Source: Plectosphaerella cucumerina
Taxonomy: Eukaryota > Ascomycota > Sordariomycetes > Glomerellales > Plectosphaerellaceae
Length of the DNA: 64,000 nt
Assembly: GCA_020746995.1 (NCBI GenBank)
Contig: JAGPXD010000007.1
Span: 62,001 to 126,000, forward strand
Reading direction: 5' to 3'
The notes below the pieces were generated by a model, which saw only the letters and a program-made list of their open reading frames with translations, ran no database searches and had not been told where the DNA came from. Position 1 is the first letter of the stretch. Every line of letters starts with the position of its first letter. Of the stretch, positions 23,363-33,564 are shown in pieces. The translations under genes and the position numbers were made by a program.

Positions 23363-24439
23363 ATGGCTGATGTGCGGGCACTTCTCCGCCAACAACGAGC
23401 CTCGCGTCGCATCAATCATCCGTTCGCCGCGTACTCTGATGCCGGCAAGCTGCTTTGCAGCCTCTGCAGGGAAGAGATCAAGGCCGAGTCGTTCTGGGAG
23501 CAGCACATCAAAGGCACACGGCATCTACAAAGGGCACAAGACTCGAGTCGGGAACAAACGCAGTCCAATGGTCAATCCAAGGTTGCGCCGCAATTAAGCA
23601 AGCGCAAACATGACGAGGATGACGAGACAGCTCTGGTGAATGCCGACGATGATGCTGCCAGGAAGAAACGAAGCAAGACTACCATGGACGCGCCCTTGCG
23701 CAATGGAGGCGACAGTGGCAGCGACAAGACTCCACCGAAAGATTCTGCCACGGAGGGCGAGCGACAAGCAGCTTTGACGCCGCCGACTCTTGCACGAAGG
23801 GCGTCCGTTACTCCCAGTCAGGGAATTGAACTACAGATACCCTCGAGACCGGCGACGCCGAGGGATGGGAAATTAGCGGTTCATACGCAGTCTGGATCTA
23901 CCGGGGCCATCGCGCGGCAGACGCAGTCGCCAGACACGCAAACGAGAAGTACCGAGGCATTGCCAGGTACTACAGCGGCGGTGCAGCCTGCAGAGGTTGA
24001 CGAGGACGAGTGGGCGGCCTTTGAAGCCGAAATTGCAGCAGCAGCAGCAGCTCCTGCCTACTCAGAGGATGCAGTCATCTCCGCGCCAGCCATGTCGGCA
24101 GGTGAGCACGCTGCGGCTGCCCGCAGTATGGAAGAAGAACGCGAGAGAAGACAACTGGCGGCGGAACAAGACCTTGTTGACGAAAAAGAGGAGGCCACCC
24201 GTGCACTGGAGACAGAATTCGAGGAGATGGAAGAGCTCGAGGCTAGGGTGCGCAAGCTCAAGGAACGGAGAGAAGCGTTGCGGGCCCACGAGGCAACAAA
24301 AGGACCAGGACAGGTCCGCGATAAGAAGGAAGGGTCGGTAGAGGTGACTGCCGCCACCGAGGCAAATCAAGCAGAAGACGACGACGTCGACGATGAAGAC
24401 GACTCCTCTGAGGACGACGACTTCATGAGTTTCAGATAG
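23363..24439 (+). CDS. ZNF830/CCDC16-like zinc-finger coiled-coil protein
   Basis: Intronless, 358 residues. The N-terminus has the family pattern MADVRALLRQQRASRRINHP. A single U1-type C2H2 finger follows: Cys32, Cys35, His48 and His54 (CSLCREEIKAESFWEQHIKG). The middle is low-complexity and basic (KKRSK), then acidic around EVDEDEWAAFEAEIAAAAAA, where a CAG-type codon run encodes polyalanine. A long coiled coil (about residues 245-310) precedes a strongly acidic tail ending EDDDFMSFR, which matches the conserved FMSFR-like terminus of the family. Animal ZNF830 (Omcg1) is a nuclear protein linked to pre-mRNA splicing. The fungal orthologue's role is inferred to be similar. Firm at family level. 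Confidence 0.85.
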   Translation: MADVRALLRQQRASRRINHPFAAYSDAGKLLCSLCREEIKAESFWEQHIKGTRHLQRAQDSSREQTQSNGQSKVAPQLSKRKHDEDDETALVNADDDAARKKRSKTTMDAPLRNGGDSGSDKTPPKDSATEGERQAALTPPTLARRASVTPSQGIELQIPSRPATPRDGKLAVHTQSGSTGAIARQTQSPDTQTRSTEALPGTTAAVQPAEVDEDEWAAFEAEIAAAAAAPAYSEDAVISAPAMSAGEHAAAARSMEEERERRQLAAEQDLVDEKEEATRALETEFEEMEELEARVRKLKERREALRAHEATKGPGQVRDKKEGSVEVTAATEANQAEDDDVDDEDDSSEDDDFMSFR

Positions 24440-24740
24440 GAATCGGAACCGAGTCCTTTGCTTCATGGAGTGAGGAACAAGGACGCATTCTGTCCGCTCT
24501 CCGAAGCACCCCCATGTATCATGTGAACTCCCTTGTCGAGATATGGGGAATGCGTACAAATTATGCGAAACTACATCTCTATCTAAATTACATTAAACTA
24601 CTGGATTATGTGCAGCAAGTCGCTGCCCAGAGCCGCATCTCCTTCACCATTATGACCATGGCAACGTGTTACCACCTGTTTTGGAAGCAAAAAGACAAAT
24701 GAGAAGTTCAAGGGCCAATGCTGCCACGCACCAATGTCTC
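24440..24740. other. Convergent intergenic region
   Basis: About 300 bases between two convergent genes. It is noticeably AT-richer than the surroundings near 24540-24660 (for example attacattaaactactgg), as expected of 3' UTR and polyadenylation sequence. No hairpin or gene seen. Confidence 0.45.
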
Positions 24741-26009
24741 TTACCACCAGCCAAGACCCCAGTTGCGAGGCTGAACCACGGGATCACGCCTGGCGTACTG
24801 AAGGTACGTGCCGGTCTGCTGTGCAGCGGCAGTGTTGGTGGTGGAGGAGGAGGTTGCAGCTTGAGTGGAGTTGGAGGAAGCGGTCTTGTAAATGTCTGGG
24901 ACAGAAGTCTTGTAGGTGTGGGAGGATGAGGTCCCATAGGCATCGGACTCGCTCTGCGTGGACGAAGTCGGTCGGATGGTTGCGGTGACTGTCGCGTACT
25001 CGGTCACGATCTTGGGCCCGAGGGTGCAGCCGGAGTCGCTCGAGGTGGCGGGCAACAATGTGGGAGAGGCATACACGGTCTGATACCTGGTGGAAGTCCC
25101 AGTGATGATGGCGGTGACGCAAGGTCGGCCCGGCTGAGGGGGGCCGTAGCAGGCGTCAGGCTGGGAGGCGTAGTCTCCGGACCTGCTGGCCGTGGGGTGA
25201 GAGTAGATAGGATCCTCGGGGTATCCACGCGAGCCGTCATCGGTAGGGACAGGGTACTGGGTGTTCTCAGGATAAGCACCCGAGCCATCACCCTTGCTCC
25301 CACCATCGTGATAGTCGGTGTTGTCCTCGTCGTAGTCGTGGCTCTGGTCGTCCTTGCCGCTTCCCTTCTTGTCTTCGTCGTACCCCTTTCCAGCGCCGTT
25401 GTCGTAGTCTCCATCATCCTTCTTGCCTCCCTCATAGCCCCGATCGCCTCCGGAGTAGTCTTGGCTGCCACCAGTGGTACTGGCATGAGCAGCAGCAGAG
25501 GTGCTCGTCTCCCCGCCGACGGGGCCGGCATGCTCCTCATCAGCATAACCGCCGGGGGACAGTGTCTTGTAGGCCTCACGAGTCCGAGTGATCCTGCTGG
25601 CTGCATCGTCGTAGGTGACAGTGAGGGTCTTGTCCAAGTAGGTTGCCGAGTCGATCCTGCCTCCACTGGCGGTGGTGCGTCCCTCGTCATTGATGATGGT
25701 CCTCGTGATAGTCACGACATCGGGGCCCCTGCTGCGGGTGGCGGCATCCGACTCGTAAACACTGGCATCGTGAATGATCGTCTCGTACACGGTGTGGGTC
25801 GATGCAGGCACAGTGACCGTGATGACTGCGGTGACAGTCTCTTGAATGGTGGTGACGGAGATGTAAGGTTGCGATCCGTCTGTTGCAGTCGGTCCTGGAG
25901 GACAGGGACAGGTGTTGGCGTTCGAGTACGACCTACCACGCAGCCTGTCCGGGCGGGCATGGGCAAGTCCGCCAGTCAGGGGAAGAGAGAAGAGGGCGGC
26001 GCGGAACAT
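24741..26009 (-). CDS. Secreted Thr/Ser-rich protein with Tyr/Gly/Asp-rich central region
   Basis: Single minus-strand frame of 422 residues. It begins with a short hydrophobic signal (MFRAALFSLPLTGGLAHA), likely cleaved after AHA and followed by basic residues RLRGR. An N-terminal half rich in Thr/Val (ITVTVPASTHTVYETI) resembles O-glycosylated fungal wall proteins. Residues about 170-270 are hydrophilic and repetitive, dominated by Gly, Asp, Lys and Tyr (GYEGGKKDDGDYD and similar). The C-terminal half returns to Ser/Thr-rich sequence with a few Cys (ACYGPP, RPCVTA, GCTLGP) and ends NWGLGWW, without a GPI signal. I recognise no catalytic domain; a cell-wall or extracellular structural role is inference. 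It could contain an intron I did not detect, but the frame is uninterrupted. A 285-codon antisense frame overlaps and is rejected. Confidence 0.7.
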   Translation of the reverse strand: MFRAALFSLPLTGGLAHARPDRLRGRSYSNANTCPCPPGPTATDGSQPYISVTTIQETVTAVITVTVPASTHTVYETIIHDASVYESDAATRSRGPDVVTITRTIINDEGRTTASGGRIDSATYLDKTLTVTYDDAASRITRTREAYKTLSPGGYADEEHAGPVGGETSTSAAAHASTTGGSQDYSGGDRGYEGGKKDDGDYDNGAGKGYDEDKKGSGKDDQSHDYDEDNTDYHDGGSKGDGSGAYPENTQYPVPTDDGSRGYPEDPIYSHPTASRSGDYASQPDACYGPPQPGRPCVTAIITGTSTRYQTVYASPTLLPATSSDSGCTLGPKIVTEYATVTATIRPTSSTQSESDAYGTSSSHTYKTSVPDIYKTASSNSTQAATSSSTTNTAAAQQTGTYLQYARRDPVVQPRNWGLGWW

Positions 26010-26996
26010 GGTTGCTCGATGAGTTGGAAAGAGACTGATGAAGGAGAAGTGTGATGGCGTGGTGTGGTGTGGTGAGCTTGATCATTTGGTCAAGAGTGTG
26101 GACGCACCGCTCATTTTGTACATGCTCCACGACACGATGGAAGCGAGTGAATGCATAGCACATCATGGGTGCTGTTAGTGATCCTCATAAGACTAGGGTG
26201 ACTTCTGCCCTTGTTCTCGGGCAATTTTGCGGGATGATATGAGCATCGAGTGCCTCATCGCGGGTCCATCATGCCGGCTATTGAAGACGACTCTCGGGAT
26301 TGCCCCTATACTGACCCCACGACCAATGATGTGTGGTGCGAAGAGGTCGAGGGAGGGGAGGCTCCGTTCAAACCCTGTGGTCCAATATTGAAACCGCCCT
26401 TCGAGCAAGGTATTTTTGACTCCCTCTGACGGATAGGGAGATGCGATCAAGAGGGGGATGTCCAAGAGCAGAGGGATGGACATGTCTCAAGTGGTTGGAA
26501 AGGGTGGACTTTGGCCGGTTCGCTGCGCAAAAGGGATGTCATGCTTGGAAGACAATTGACCCTCTAGGGGACCTAAAGGGTCCCTTGCCCGGCAGCCCAT
26601 CACCTCACGCATTTGTCGGAGAACATGCCTCTCTGAAGCCAACTTTGTTCCATCGGCCGAGTTTTCCACGTCGCAAGGAGACGTGTGGAGGAGTGAGGTG
26701 GCTTGGGCCGAGCGGTGTAAGGCGGCAGATCGGAAGCAGTCGTTTTGACCGCCTTCCATAATCGGTGGGCCTTAATCTTCCCCGAGCGACACGCTGCCGA
26801 ATTGAAACTCAATCCACGCCACGGCGATGCAACTGGGCATCGAATCGAAGAGACAGCTTTGTTTCCACTGATTGAACGACATTTCCACTCCGTCAACGAT
26901 TCCGTTTGTATGCATTGAACCTGCATGCGGCCGCTCTCGCTGCGGCAACGACATTGCGACACATAACACGGCGGTTGCCCGGCAGCAAGCGAGAAG
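26010..26996. other. Divergent intergenic region
   Basis: About 1 kb between the secreted-protein gene (minus) and the LAMTOR1-like gene (plus). A short GTGGT-type repeat (ggcgtggtgtggtgtggtg, about 26056-26074) lies in the probable leader of the former. No gene or RNA recognised. Confidence 0.45.
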
Positions 26997-27610
26997 ATGG
27001 GTGTGTGCATGTCCTGCCTGGGCCGGAAGAAGGAGGCTTTCGACGAGGTAAGTGAGCCTTTGCGCGGCAGGCTATGGGCGATCTCTGACAGCACTTTGCC
27101 AGGACGAAGAGTCCAGACTTCTCTTCGATGATCCGAACAACCTACACTATGGCAGCTTCAGCGACCAACCGATCAACGGACAAGAAGACGCGGTGGAGAT
27201 CCAGCGGGAGAATGAGGCCCTCCAGAGGGTTGTAGCAAAGACGTCCGAGTATGTTGCAGATACAATTGCCTCCTCGCGGCGAGATCCGAAGCGCGAAGCC
27301 TAGATGCTGACCCATTGCCAGCAACATGGTCGACATTTTCGAGATCGCCCCTCAAGATACTGCTCTCCGGCCGGCGGCAGCATCCTTTGCATATGCAGGC
27401 CAGGAAGCGCGCATCGTCCGATACCAGCACCTCCTCTCCAAGCTGTCCGGCAACGAGGACGGACAGGACCTCGTCAACGGAGGCGCCGGGGTCCACGTGG
27501 ACTGGCCTGAAGAAGCACCAGGGACGCCTCACGGAGCTCCTTCTATCAAGTCCGAATCGGACCAGCCTCTGGTCGGCACCTTTGCAGACGCTGCAGCTGC
27601 AATGTCATAG
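26997..27610 (+). CDS. LAMTOR1/Ego1(Meh1)-like lipid-anchored adaptor
   Basis: Three exons (26997-27047, 27103-27248, 27322-27610) give 161 residues. The N-terminus MGVCMSCLGRKK has Gly2 for myristoylation and Cys4 and Cys7 for palmitoylation, with a basic cluster behind. The next part, EDEESRLLFDDPNN then YGS, matches the start of the LAMTOR family, followed by a helical region (ENEALQRVVAKTSD) and NMVDIFEI. In animals LAMTOR1 and in yeast Ego1/Meh1 tether the Ragulator/EGO complex to lysosome or vacuole membranes, where it recruits Rag GTPases for TORC1 signalling. The same role at the vacuole is inferred. Intron phases close, and the third exon's acceptor gives the expected D-N-M-V-D-I-F-E-I continuity. 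Family call good; overall identity to yeast Ego1 is normally low. Confidence 0.8.
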
Positions 27611-29723
27611 CGCCCCGGGAGCCATGGCTGGGCGCCTCACGCCGATGCCGCCGCTTGGCGGGCGTCGAGCGCTGTTGTGTTTTCCATGTGCAACATCCAT
27701 GCTGATCCGCCGCACATATAGACCGCGTCGCATCTCACTTACCGACGGCCTGGACCGTGGGACGGGCCGATGGTGTGGCGACCGACTCAGATACCCCACG
27801 CATGCAGGATGCCTCCCTAGTCCTGGTTTTCTTTCCCTTTTGTTCCTAGTTTGGAGAGTTCGGTGGCTGGCATGAGACAACGACGAAGACCCGAGGAACG
27901 GTGGGAGTGCACAGACATGGGACGGTCCATTTGGCCGTAGAAATTTAATGAGTTCGCCCAAGCCTCCTCTCTCGACTGCCACTGCGTTCCCGCTTACTTA
28001 CCCCCATGAGCCAATCGCCTCGTTCTGTTCTCTCTCACCGCATCACCCGGCAACCCATGCAGCTTTCGACTCGAAACCGCCGTGTCCGGTAGGGCCTTCG
28101 AGAAGCGCTGACCCATGCTAGCAGGTCCCCGCCCCCCCCTTGAATGTGGACCAGGCCTGCACTGTGCCTGGGGCGATTCCCTGGCAGAGCGGTAGACGAG
28201 AGGGGGTGTCAAAGGAAGTGCTTGGGGTTGAGCGGATGCGCCATGTCACTTCTATGAAGCAGCGTGCGGCTCAGGCTGTTTCCCGTCCCCGCGCCGCGAG
28301 AGCAGCCAACGTCAACATCAAGGGCGACACACGACCTCAGGGTTGTGCGGGAGTCTGTGCGCTTCCCGGGGACTCATTGGCGGAGGGATACCCCCCTTTC
28401 CCTGGGAGGGAGGGGTCAGGTCTTCTTCAAGAACTTGCCAGGGGTCTCGTTGTGGCGGTTCAGGTTCTCCCCCCTTCCCCTTGTACGAATAAGCCCAGTC
28501 GCCCAGTCCGAAGGACGACCTTGTGTTCCATGCCGAGCCCCTCCTTCAACGGGGGCGGAAACAAGGACCGAGCCCTGGCTGACTGGCCACTGCGTCATAC
28601 GGGCCTCTTGCCCTTCCTGGCCTACCTGGGTGTGCTGAGCGAGAGAGTTTTCCCAGGCTCTGCAGGGGGAGAACCCAGCGCGCGACAGTTGACACTCAGA
28701 AGACGCGTGGGAGGTCAGGTCGACGGAGGCGGCACACGGTTCCACGGCCTTGAACTACGGGGGCCACGAACCGCACGGGTAAGCACAGGATCGGCTCAGG
28801 GTCAGGCCTCGCCGCATGTGATGGCCTCTTTCGTGTCTGCATCCTTTCCATGGCCACCTACAAGTACCTATCCAAGTACTTGTATCCCACCTGGACTGTT
28901 GCGCGCGGCGCGGCCCCCTCCCTTCCCCCCTTACCGGACCTGCTCTCATTTGACCAGGATGGGGGTTTGCCCCTCGCTGCAACATTCTCCTTGCCCGATG
29001 GCCACACCGACCGACGCTTGCCGGATGGGCAGCTTTGCAGGAAAAGTGGGAGGGTCGGCTGGGCTGGGGCCTGGGGGCCCCTCCGAGTCTGCATGGCGCG
29101 GGCCCTCTTCATTCTGGCAAATTCCAGGTCCGTCCTACCCACCGCGACTCGTGCCGTGCTTCCCCAGCTGCCTGGGCCAGCTCCCGAGCCGACTGTGGGC
29201 ATGAACCCTTTTACAGGGGAGGGGGGAAGGGGGAGGGAAAAAAATCAGAATCGTCAAGTACGGGAGTTGTTACACTACAAAATGCCTCGCCTTTCGGTAC
29301 CATGATACATGTTTGTTCCCTCTCGAAATCCTCCTCCTTGGTCAGACTTTCGAGGTCCATCCTGATGCCTACCCACGGATCGGCGAATCGCGACCGATTA
29401 CGTGGTTCTCTCAGGCTTTGCCAGTCAGTCACCCCATCGAGCCCGACTGGCAGCCGCCGGCGTGTCTCCCTCCTGAACTGGACTGGACGGGCAGGGCAGG
29501 GCAGGGCAGCCTGGGTCCCCTCCCCCCTCATCCTCGCTCACTCCGTCGGCATCCCGCCCTCCCGCCCCCTCTCTCTGGCTCTTTCCACCCACCCTCCCAC
29601 GAGGTCAGGCCGATCTCAGTCCCTCAACAACGTCGACATGCCCTCCCGAGCTTCTCACGAACACCCTGGAGAGCTAGGCAGCTCCTGGGAACGTCTCCTG
29701 CTCGTCATGTCGGCGGCCATCCA
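27611..29723. other. Intergenic region, no gene recognised
   Basis: About 2.1 kb of GC- and pyrimidine-rich sequence. Long frames on either strand (the longest is plus, 28140-29204, 354 codons) have the Pro/Arg/Ser composition of chance ORFs in GC-rich DNA, with no motif. A (GGGCA)4 run is listed separately. Part of it may be the 3' region of the small minus-strand gene ending at 29724. Confidence 0.45.
29489..29508 (+). repeat. (GGGCA)4 run, potential G-quadruplex
   Basis: Four consecutive copies of GGGCA in non-coding DNA. Four GGG tracts with 2-nt loops fit the quadruplex-forming pattern. Function unknown. Confidence 0.7.
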
Positions 29724-30065
29724 TTACCCCGTCTGGTCTTGACAGCTCACCCTGGCGAAGTGTCGTCGGTCCATGTCTGCCTTTTGATGCTCCACAGCGC
29801 CGAGTTCCATCAGCGTCCTCTCTATCGTGGCCTGTCGGTTCCCTTCGCGGTACCACCTGTCGATGTCCGATGACATTTTCATGATTCGCCGCTTTTTCTT
29901 GTCGATATCGTGACACAGCTTGCACTTGTCCTGCTCATCGATGGTCACATAGACAAGCTTGAGCCCGCACGTCTCTCCGGTCCGGTACTCTTTGTTGCAC
30001 TGCTGCTTGAACTGGCCCCATCGCCAGTATCCGCAAATCCAGCGCGTCTGGTAGAAATAGCACAT
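29724..30065 (-). CDS. Small Cys-containing hypothetical protein
   Basis: 113 residues if started at the ATG at 30065; the frame stays open further upstream, but that part has a different, UTR-like composition. The protein begins MCYFYQTRWICGYWRWGQFK and has Cys at several spaced positions (CYF, WIC, QQCNKEYRTGETCGL, KCKLCHD), which would suit metal binding or disulfides. The C-terminal half is a charged helix (KKKRRIMKMSSDIDRWYREG). There is no signal peptide. The start resembles short uncharacterised proteins I associate with Sordariomycetes, with W-x-C-G-Y-W near the N-terminus; I assign no function. It stands out from its surroundings by its coding-like composition, isolated in a gene-poor region. 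Confidence 0.6.
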   Translation of the reverse strand: MCYFYQTRWICGYWRWGQFKQQCNKEYRTGETCGLKLVYVTIDEQDKCKLCHDIDKKKRRIMKMSSDIDRWYREGNRQATIERTLMELGAVEHQKADMDRRHFARVSCQDQTG

Positions 30066-32798
30066 GGCTGTCCCGTTGACGGACTGTCGACAACCTGAAC
30101 GAGAGCGAGGTGTGTCGATACTCTGCCGAGTGTCCGGTCCGTTTTTGAATTCCCCTGCAAGGCTTTTAGTGTCAAGTTGGACGTGAGCCCTCTGGGGCAG
30201 AAAGGGGTAGAGAAGACGGAGGAAGCAGAGTAGGGTTAAGGGGGGAGTGACTGGGAAGACGAGCGACGTCAAGACGGGCCGTGGTCCCCAATTTTCTCCT
30301 TGCCCGGTCTTACCTCGACGATTAAAAATTCGCAGCACTGGTTCCCCGTAGAGGTGTGCTGCTGCGAAATGCCCTTTGTTCTGTCAGGGTCTTCAATGGC
30401 TGGTGCTGCCCGGTTTGCTGCTTTCCGGGCTCTTGACTCAAAATCCCACGCTCCTCGATGTGCGGGTCAGGGGTTATCTTATACTCCCTCGACGGCTAGC
30501 AAACACAACTGCCACCCCTCGTTGGACCCGCACGATGTGTTGTCATTCGAACGACGACTTTTTGATGCCTCAAAACATGTTCATACATCATGGAGAGAAA
30601 ATGGCACCTCCCGCATGCTCCGGCCTTGCACCCCGGCCACCACAAGGTCCTCACGCCGCCCTCGAGACCTGCAGGCACTTTAGGCCCTGAAGCTGTCCCG
30701 CACACACAAACGCCTAGCATTAGGCGCCATCTACGTGCCACGTTGATCACGGATTCTCGGGCCACCATCTGCCCCTGTCAAGAGCACAAGTATATGTACG
30801 CGCCTCATGCGTATGCAGCTCTTCACATACCGTTCTTCTCCACCTCCGGCATATGCCATGCAACCTCTGCGCAGAACTGAGGGCGTTGGCGTCCGCTTCC
30901 AGCCGGGGGTGGACCGGCGAGGTCTCGAAGGGGTGGTCGTCCAAGGACCAAGGCCACGTACGGCCGGCTTCCAGGAACAAAAGCCTCACATTGTCTACTC
31001 GTAGCTTTCCCGCACCGCCCAAGCACAAGCACACCACAACTAGTGAGCTGATGGTGTGCATGGCCTGGCCTGCCCGAGACAAGACCCACGATGCGGCCCG
31101 TCTCCGGGCCCCGCAGAAGATACCTGCTCGCCTCCCGTCAGGTTTTGTTTCCTCGCAGCCTGCTTGCCCATCAACGCAAGGCGAAGTACAGGCACGTAAG
31201 ACCCCCAGCTCGATCTGTAGTCTGCGGGCCCCGTCAGAGGGCTGCAAAATCGGCCTCGCAGCTGGCCGCCCGTCCTGCACGGCAAATGCGAGCAATGGCG
31301 GGGGTCCACCTCCGCTGTATTCGTAGGCGTTCACCCGATACCTACACACTCGGGCTGGCACCACATTGCGCACATCGGCGTCAGAAGGCTCAGGGACCTC
31401 GCAGCACCCCCTGTCTGTTACTATGGATCAGCCCCTTCCCTCCCGCCCCCCTCTCGAGATGGATGCGCCATCCACATGTACATAATTAAACTTCCCGCCG
31501 GCAAAGCAGTGGCATGGCCTACCGGAACCTGAAAGAGAAAGCCATGATCACCCTTCCCGCATTTTACGGCCACGAGCGGGGTCCCTTTCAGGGGCCAAGG
31601 AAGAAACACGGATGGCCCGCCTGATAGGACCCTCAATCGGACCCTCCAGGCGGCCCTGGTGTGTAAGCTTGGCGCTGCCGACTATATCCCTGTCGGATAT
31701 GTACTGTGGCCGTTTTCGGTGTGAGCCCGTGCGGCTAATGGTCGTCGGCGCCATCGTGGGGGACATGCCGAACGGCACATGTTTAGGCCATCCCCTGCAC
31801 AGGTAACCAGAATGGCGTGGATCGTCAGTATTCATACCAAGATTATTGTTCTAGGTACTGGATAGTGTGTACACCGCCGGGTAGACAAATTTCGAAATGT
31901 TCCCTCTCCTACTGTCCGGCCACACCCCCCCCTGAACACGCCACGAACACAAGGCATTTTCTTCTTATACAAGGCCATGTGCCCATCCATTCCTCTATCA
32001 TCTTGAATTTATAGTCGTCATGGCCTGGAAAACAGAGGCAAATTTGGAATGGACAACGATTACCACCACCCTGGTTTAAACCGGCATCAACTCAGCAGCA
32101 TCTCGGAAGTGTCGAACTCTACCGCCTGGGAAACATCTACCGAAATAATTACTGCCGGTTTCCGACAGCCTGAAAGAGATACAATGACCGAAAACAGAAT
32201 GGAATACAACCCTTCAAAGCATACCCCGGACGTCGCGGAAGTGTTCCGGCTTGGGCATCAACTTGCCACCAACCGTCGAGGCTGCCCTGGGAGAAGCATG
32301 CCGCCCGAGATCCCCGTCAGCAACAAACAGTTGCAGCAGATGTGTGCAGACGTCGTCCCTGGCCAAACCCCCCAAAACAACGGAGGAAGTGGGTGGCTGG
32401 AGCTGGCCGGGCCCAAGCAGACCATGACAACGTGGCGGCCAGCCTCTGGCCGCACAATTTGGCCCGCATTGCATATGCTGGCTTGCCTGTTCTCCAGCCT
32501 GTTCTATAACCGGCAGGGAGAGGGATAACGAGACAATTCCTCAGCCTCTGGCCCATCAGTCATTGGAACAATGATCAGAAATGGTGCGTTTTTGCTCATC
32601 TTTCCAGTCTGCTTGGATCAACGCGGCGTCATGAACAGCAACTGCGCTTGAAATGTCACGAAACTACAGATGCCGGTAAGGAGATCACTTGATGAAAAGC
32701 CTCAGGCCCCTGTCAACAACTCCTCCCAAGGAAGAGGCAGCCCTCGGCAGAAGCTGAGAATCTCTAGAAGCAGAACTTTGCCTCATCTATCTATCCAT

Positions 32799-33465
32799 TC
32801 ACGTACCTAGGCCAGGAAGCGGCGACAAAATCACCTGCCAGTCCTGGAAGCATGCCCGCGGAATACCGGTCGAAAGCCCATTGGAAGCTCGATGAGCTGT
32901 CCCAACACCATCTTCTTCCGGGGCCTCGCATGATGGCCTAGCAGGCATGATGCAAAGATATGCGGTGGCGATGCTCAAGAGGGGGGCTAGATGAATCCAT
33001 GCTGCGCGCTCTGCAGGTGAGGCTGGCGGAGGAATGACAGGCTGCCGTGCCAGGAACACAAGCCCCGTGTCTCCTGAGATGCTGTCTTTGATCAACTGCA
33101 TGCATGCCACTATGCCATGGCTGTAGCCCAGAGTCCGGGAGATGGGTACGCGGGCGGTACAAGGATCCAGGGTCAAGAGGGCGGGCATTACCTGGTACGT
33201 GTTCCACGCAGCTCAAGCGGCCTCGGTGATACGGCCGCCCAGGGACCACCAAGTGAGGAGAATGGGTGTAAGGTATCCAGAACTTCAGACCTTGGACGCC
33301 CACAGTACACGCTCTCAGGCCGAGGGCATAATTTTGCGGGCTCTCCAAAGCCTTGTTGGCAGCCGGCAGAATACGGTGAGTTTCTGACGAGGTTCCAGCG
33401 AGGTAGCCGACCGAAATACGGTGGCCCAGTGGGTTGACCAAAAGGGCTTGACAAACGCAGAACAC
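32799..33465 (-). pseudogene. Possible broken or multi-exon hypothetical gene
   Basis: Two overlapping minus-strand frames have protein-like rather than chance composition. The upstream one contains HRISVGYLAGTSSETHRILP and then ALGLRACTVGVQGLKFW. The downstream one contains RTLGYSHGIVACMQLIKDS and then a hydrophobic segment, IHLAPLLSIATAYLCIMPA. I could not join them with an in-phase GT-AG intron. This may be a decayed gene, an unrecognised intron, or chance. No family assigned. Confidence 0.25.
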
Positions 33466-33534
33466 CAGATCGGTGTTAACGTGAGCCGTGATGTCGTGCC
33501 TATTTTTTCACGAGTCGGTCGTTGGCCGCAGGCT

Positions 33535-33564
33535 GGGCCGGGGCCGGGGCCGGGGCCCAGGGGG
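33535..33564 (+). repeat. GGGGCC-type run, potential G-quadruplex
   Basis: Three GGGGCC-like units are flanked by GGG and GGGGG tracts within 30 bases. The sequence fits a canonical quadruplex with 2-4-nt loops. Non-coding context, function unknown. Confidence 0.7.

Noticed and set aside
25197..26054. 285-codon plus-strand open frame with hydrophobic Val/Ile-rich sequence
   Set aside because: Antisense image of Thr/Asp/Tyr codons in the secreted-protein gene; the membrane-like look comes from complementing Asp/Tyr/Asn codons.
28140..29204. 354-codon plus-strand frame in the 27.6-29.7 kb intergenic region
   Set aside because: Composition is Pro/Arg/Ser-rich with no conserved blocks and overlaps equally long frames on the other strand; looks like a chance ORF in GC-rich DNA.
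11655..32811. Recurring TACCTAG/CTAGGTA words in non-coding DNA (for example 11655, 18323, 31851, 32804)
   Set aside because: About five occurrences in roughly 30 kb of non-coding sequence is close to the number expected for a 7-mer on both strands, so no enrichment can be claimed.
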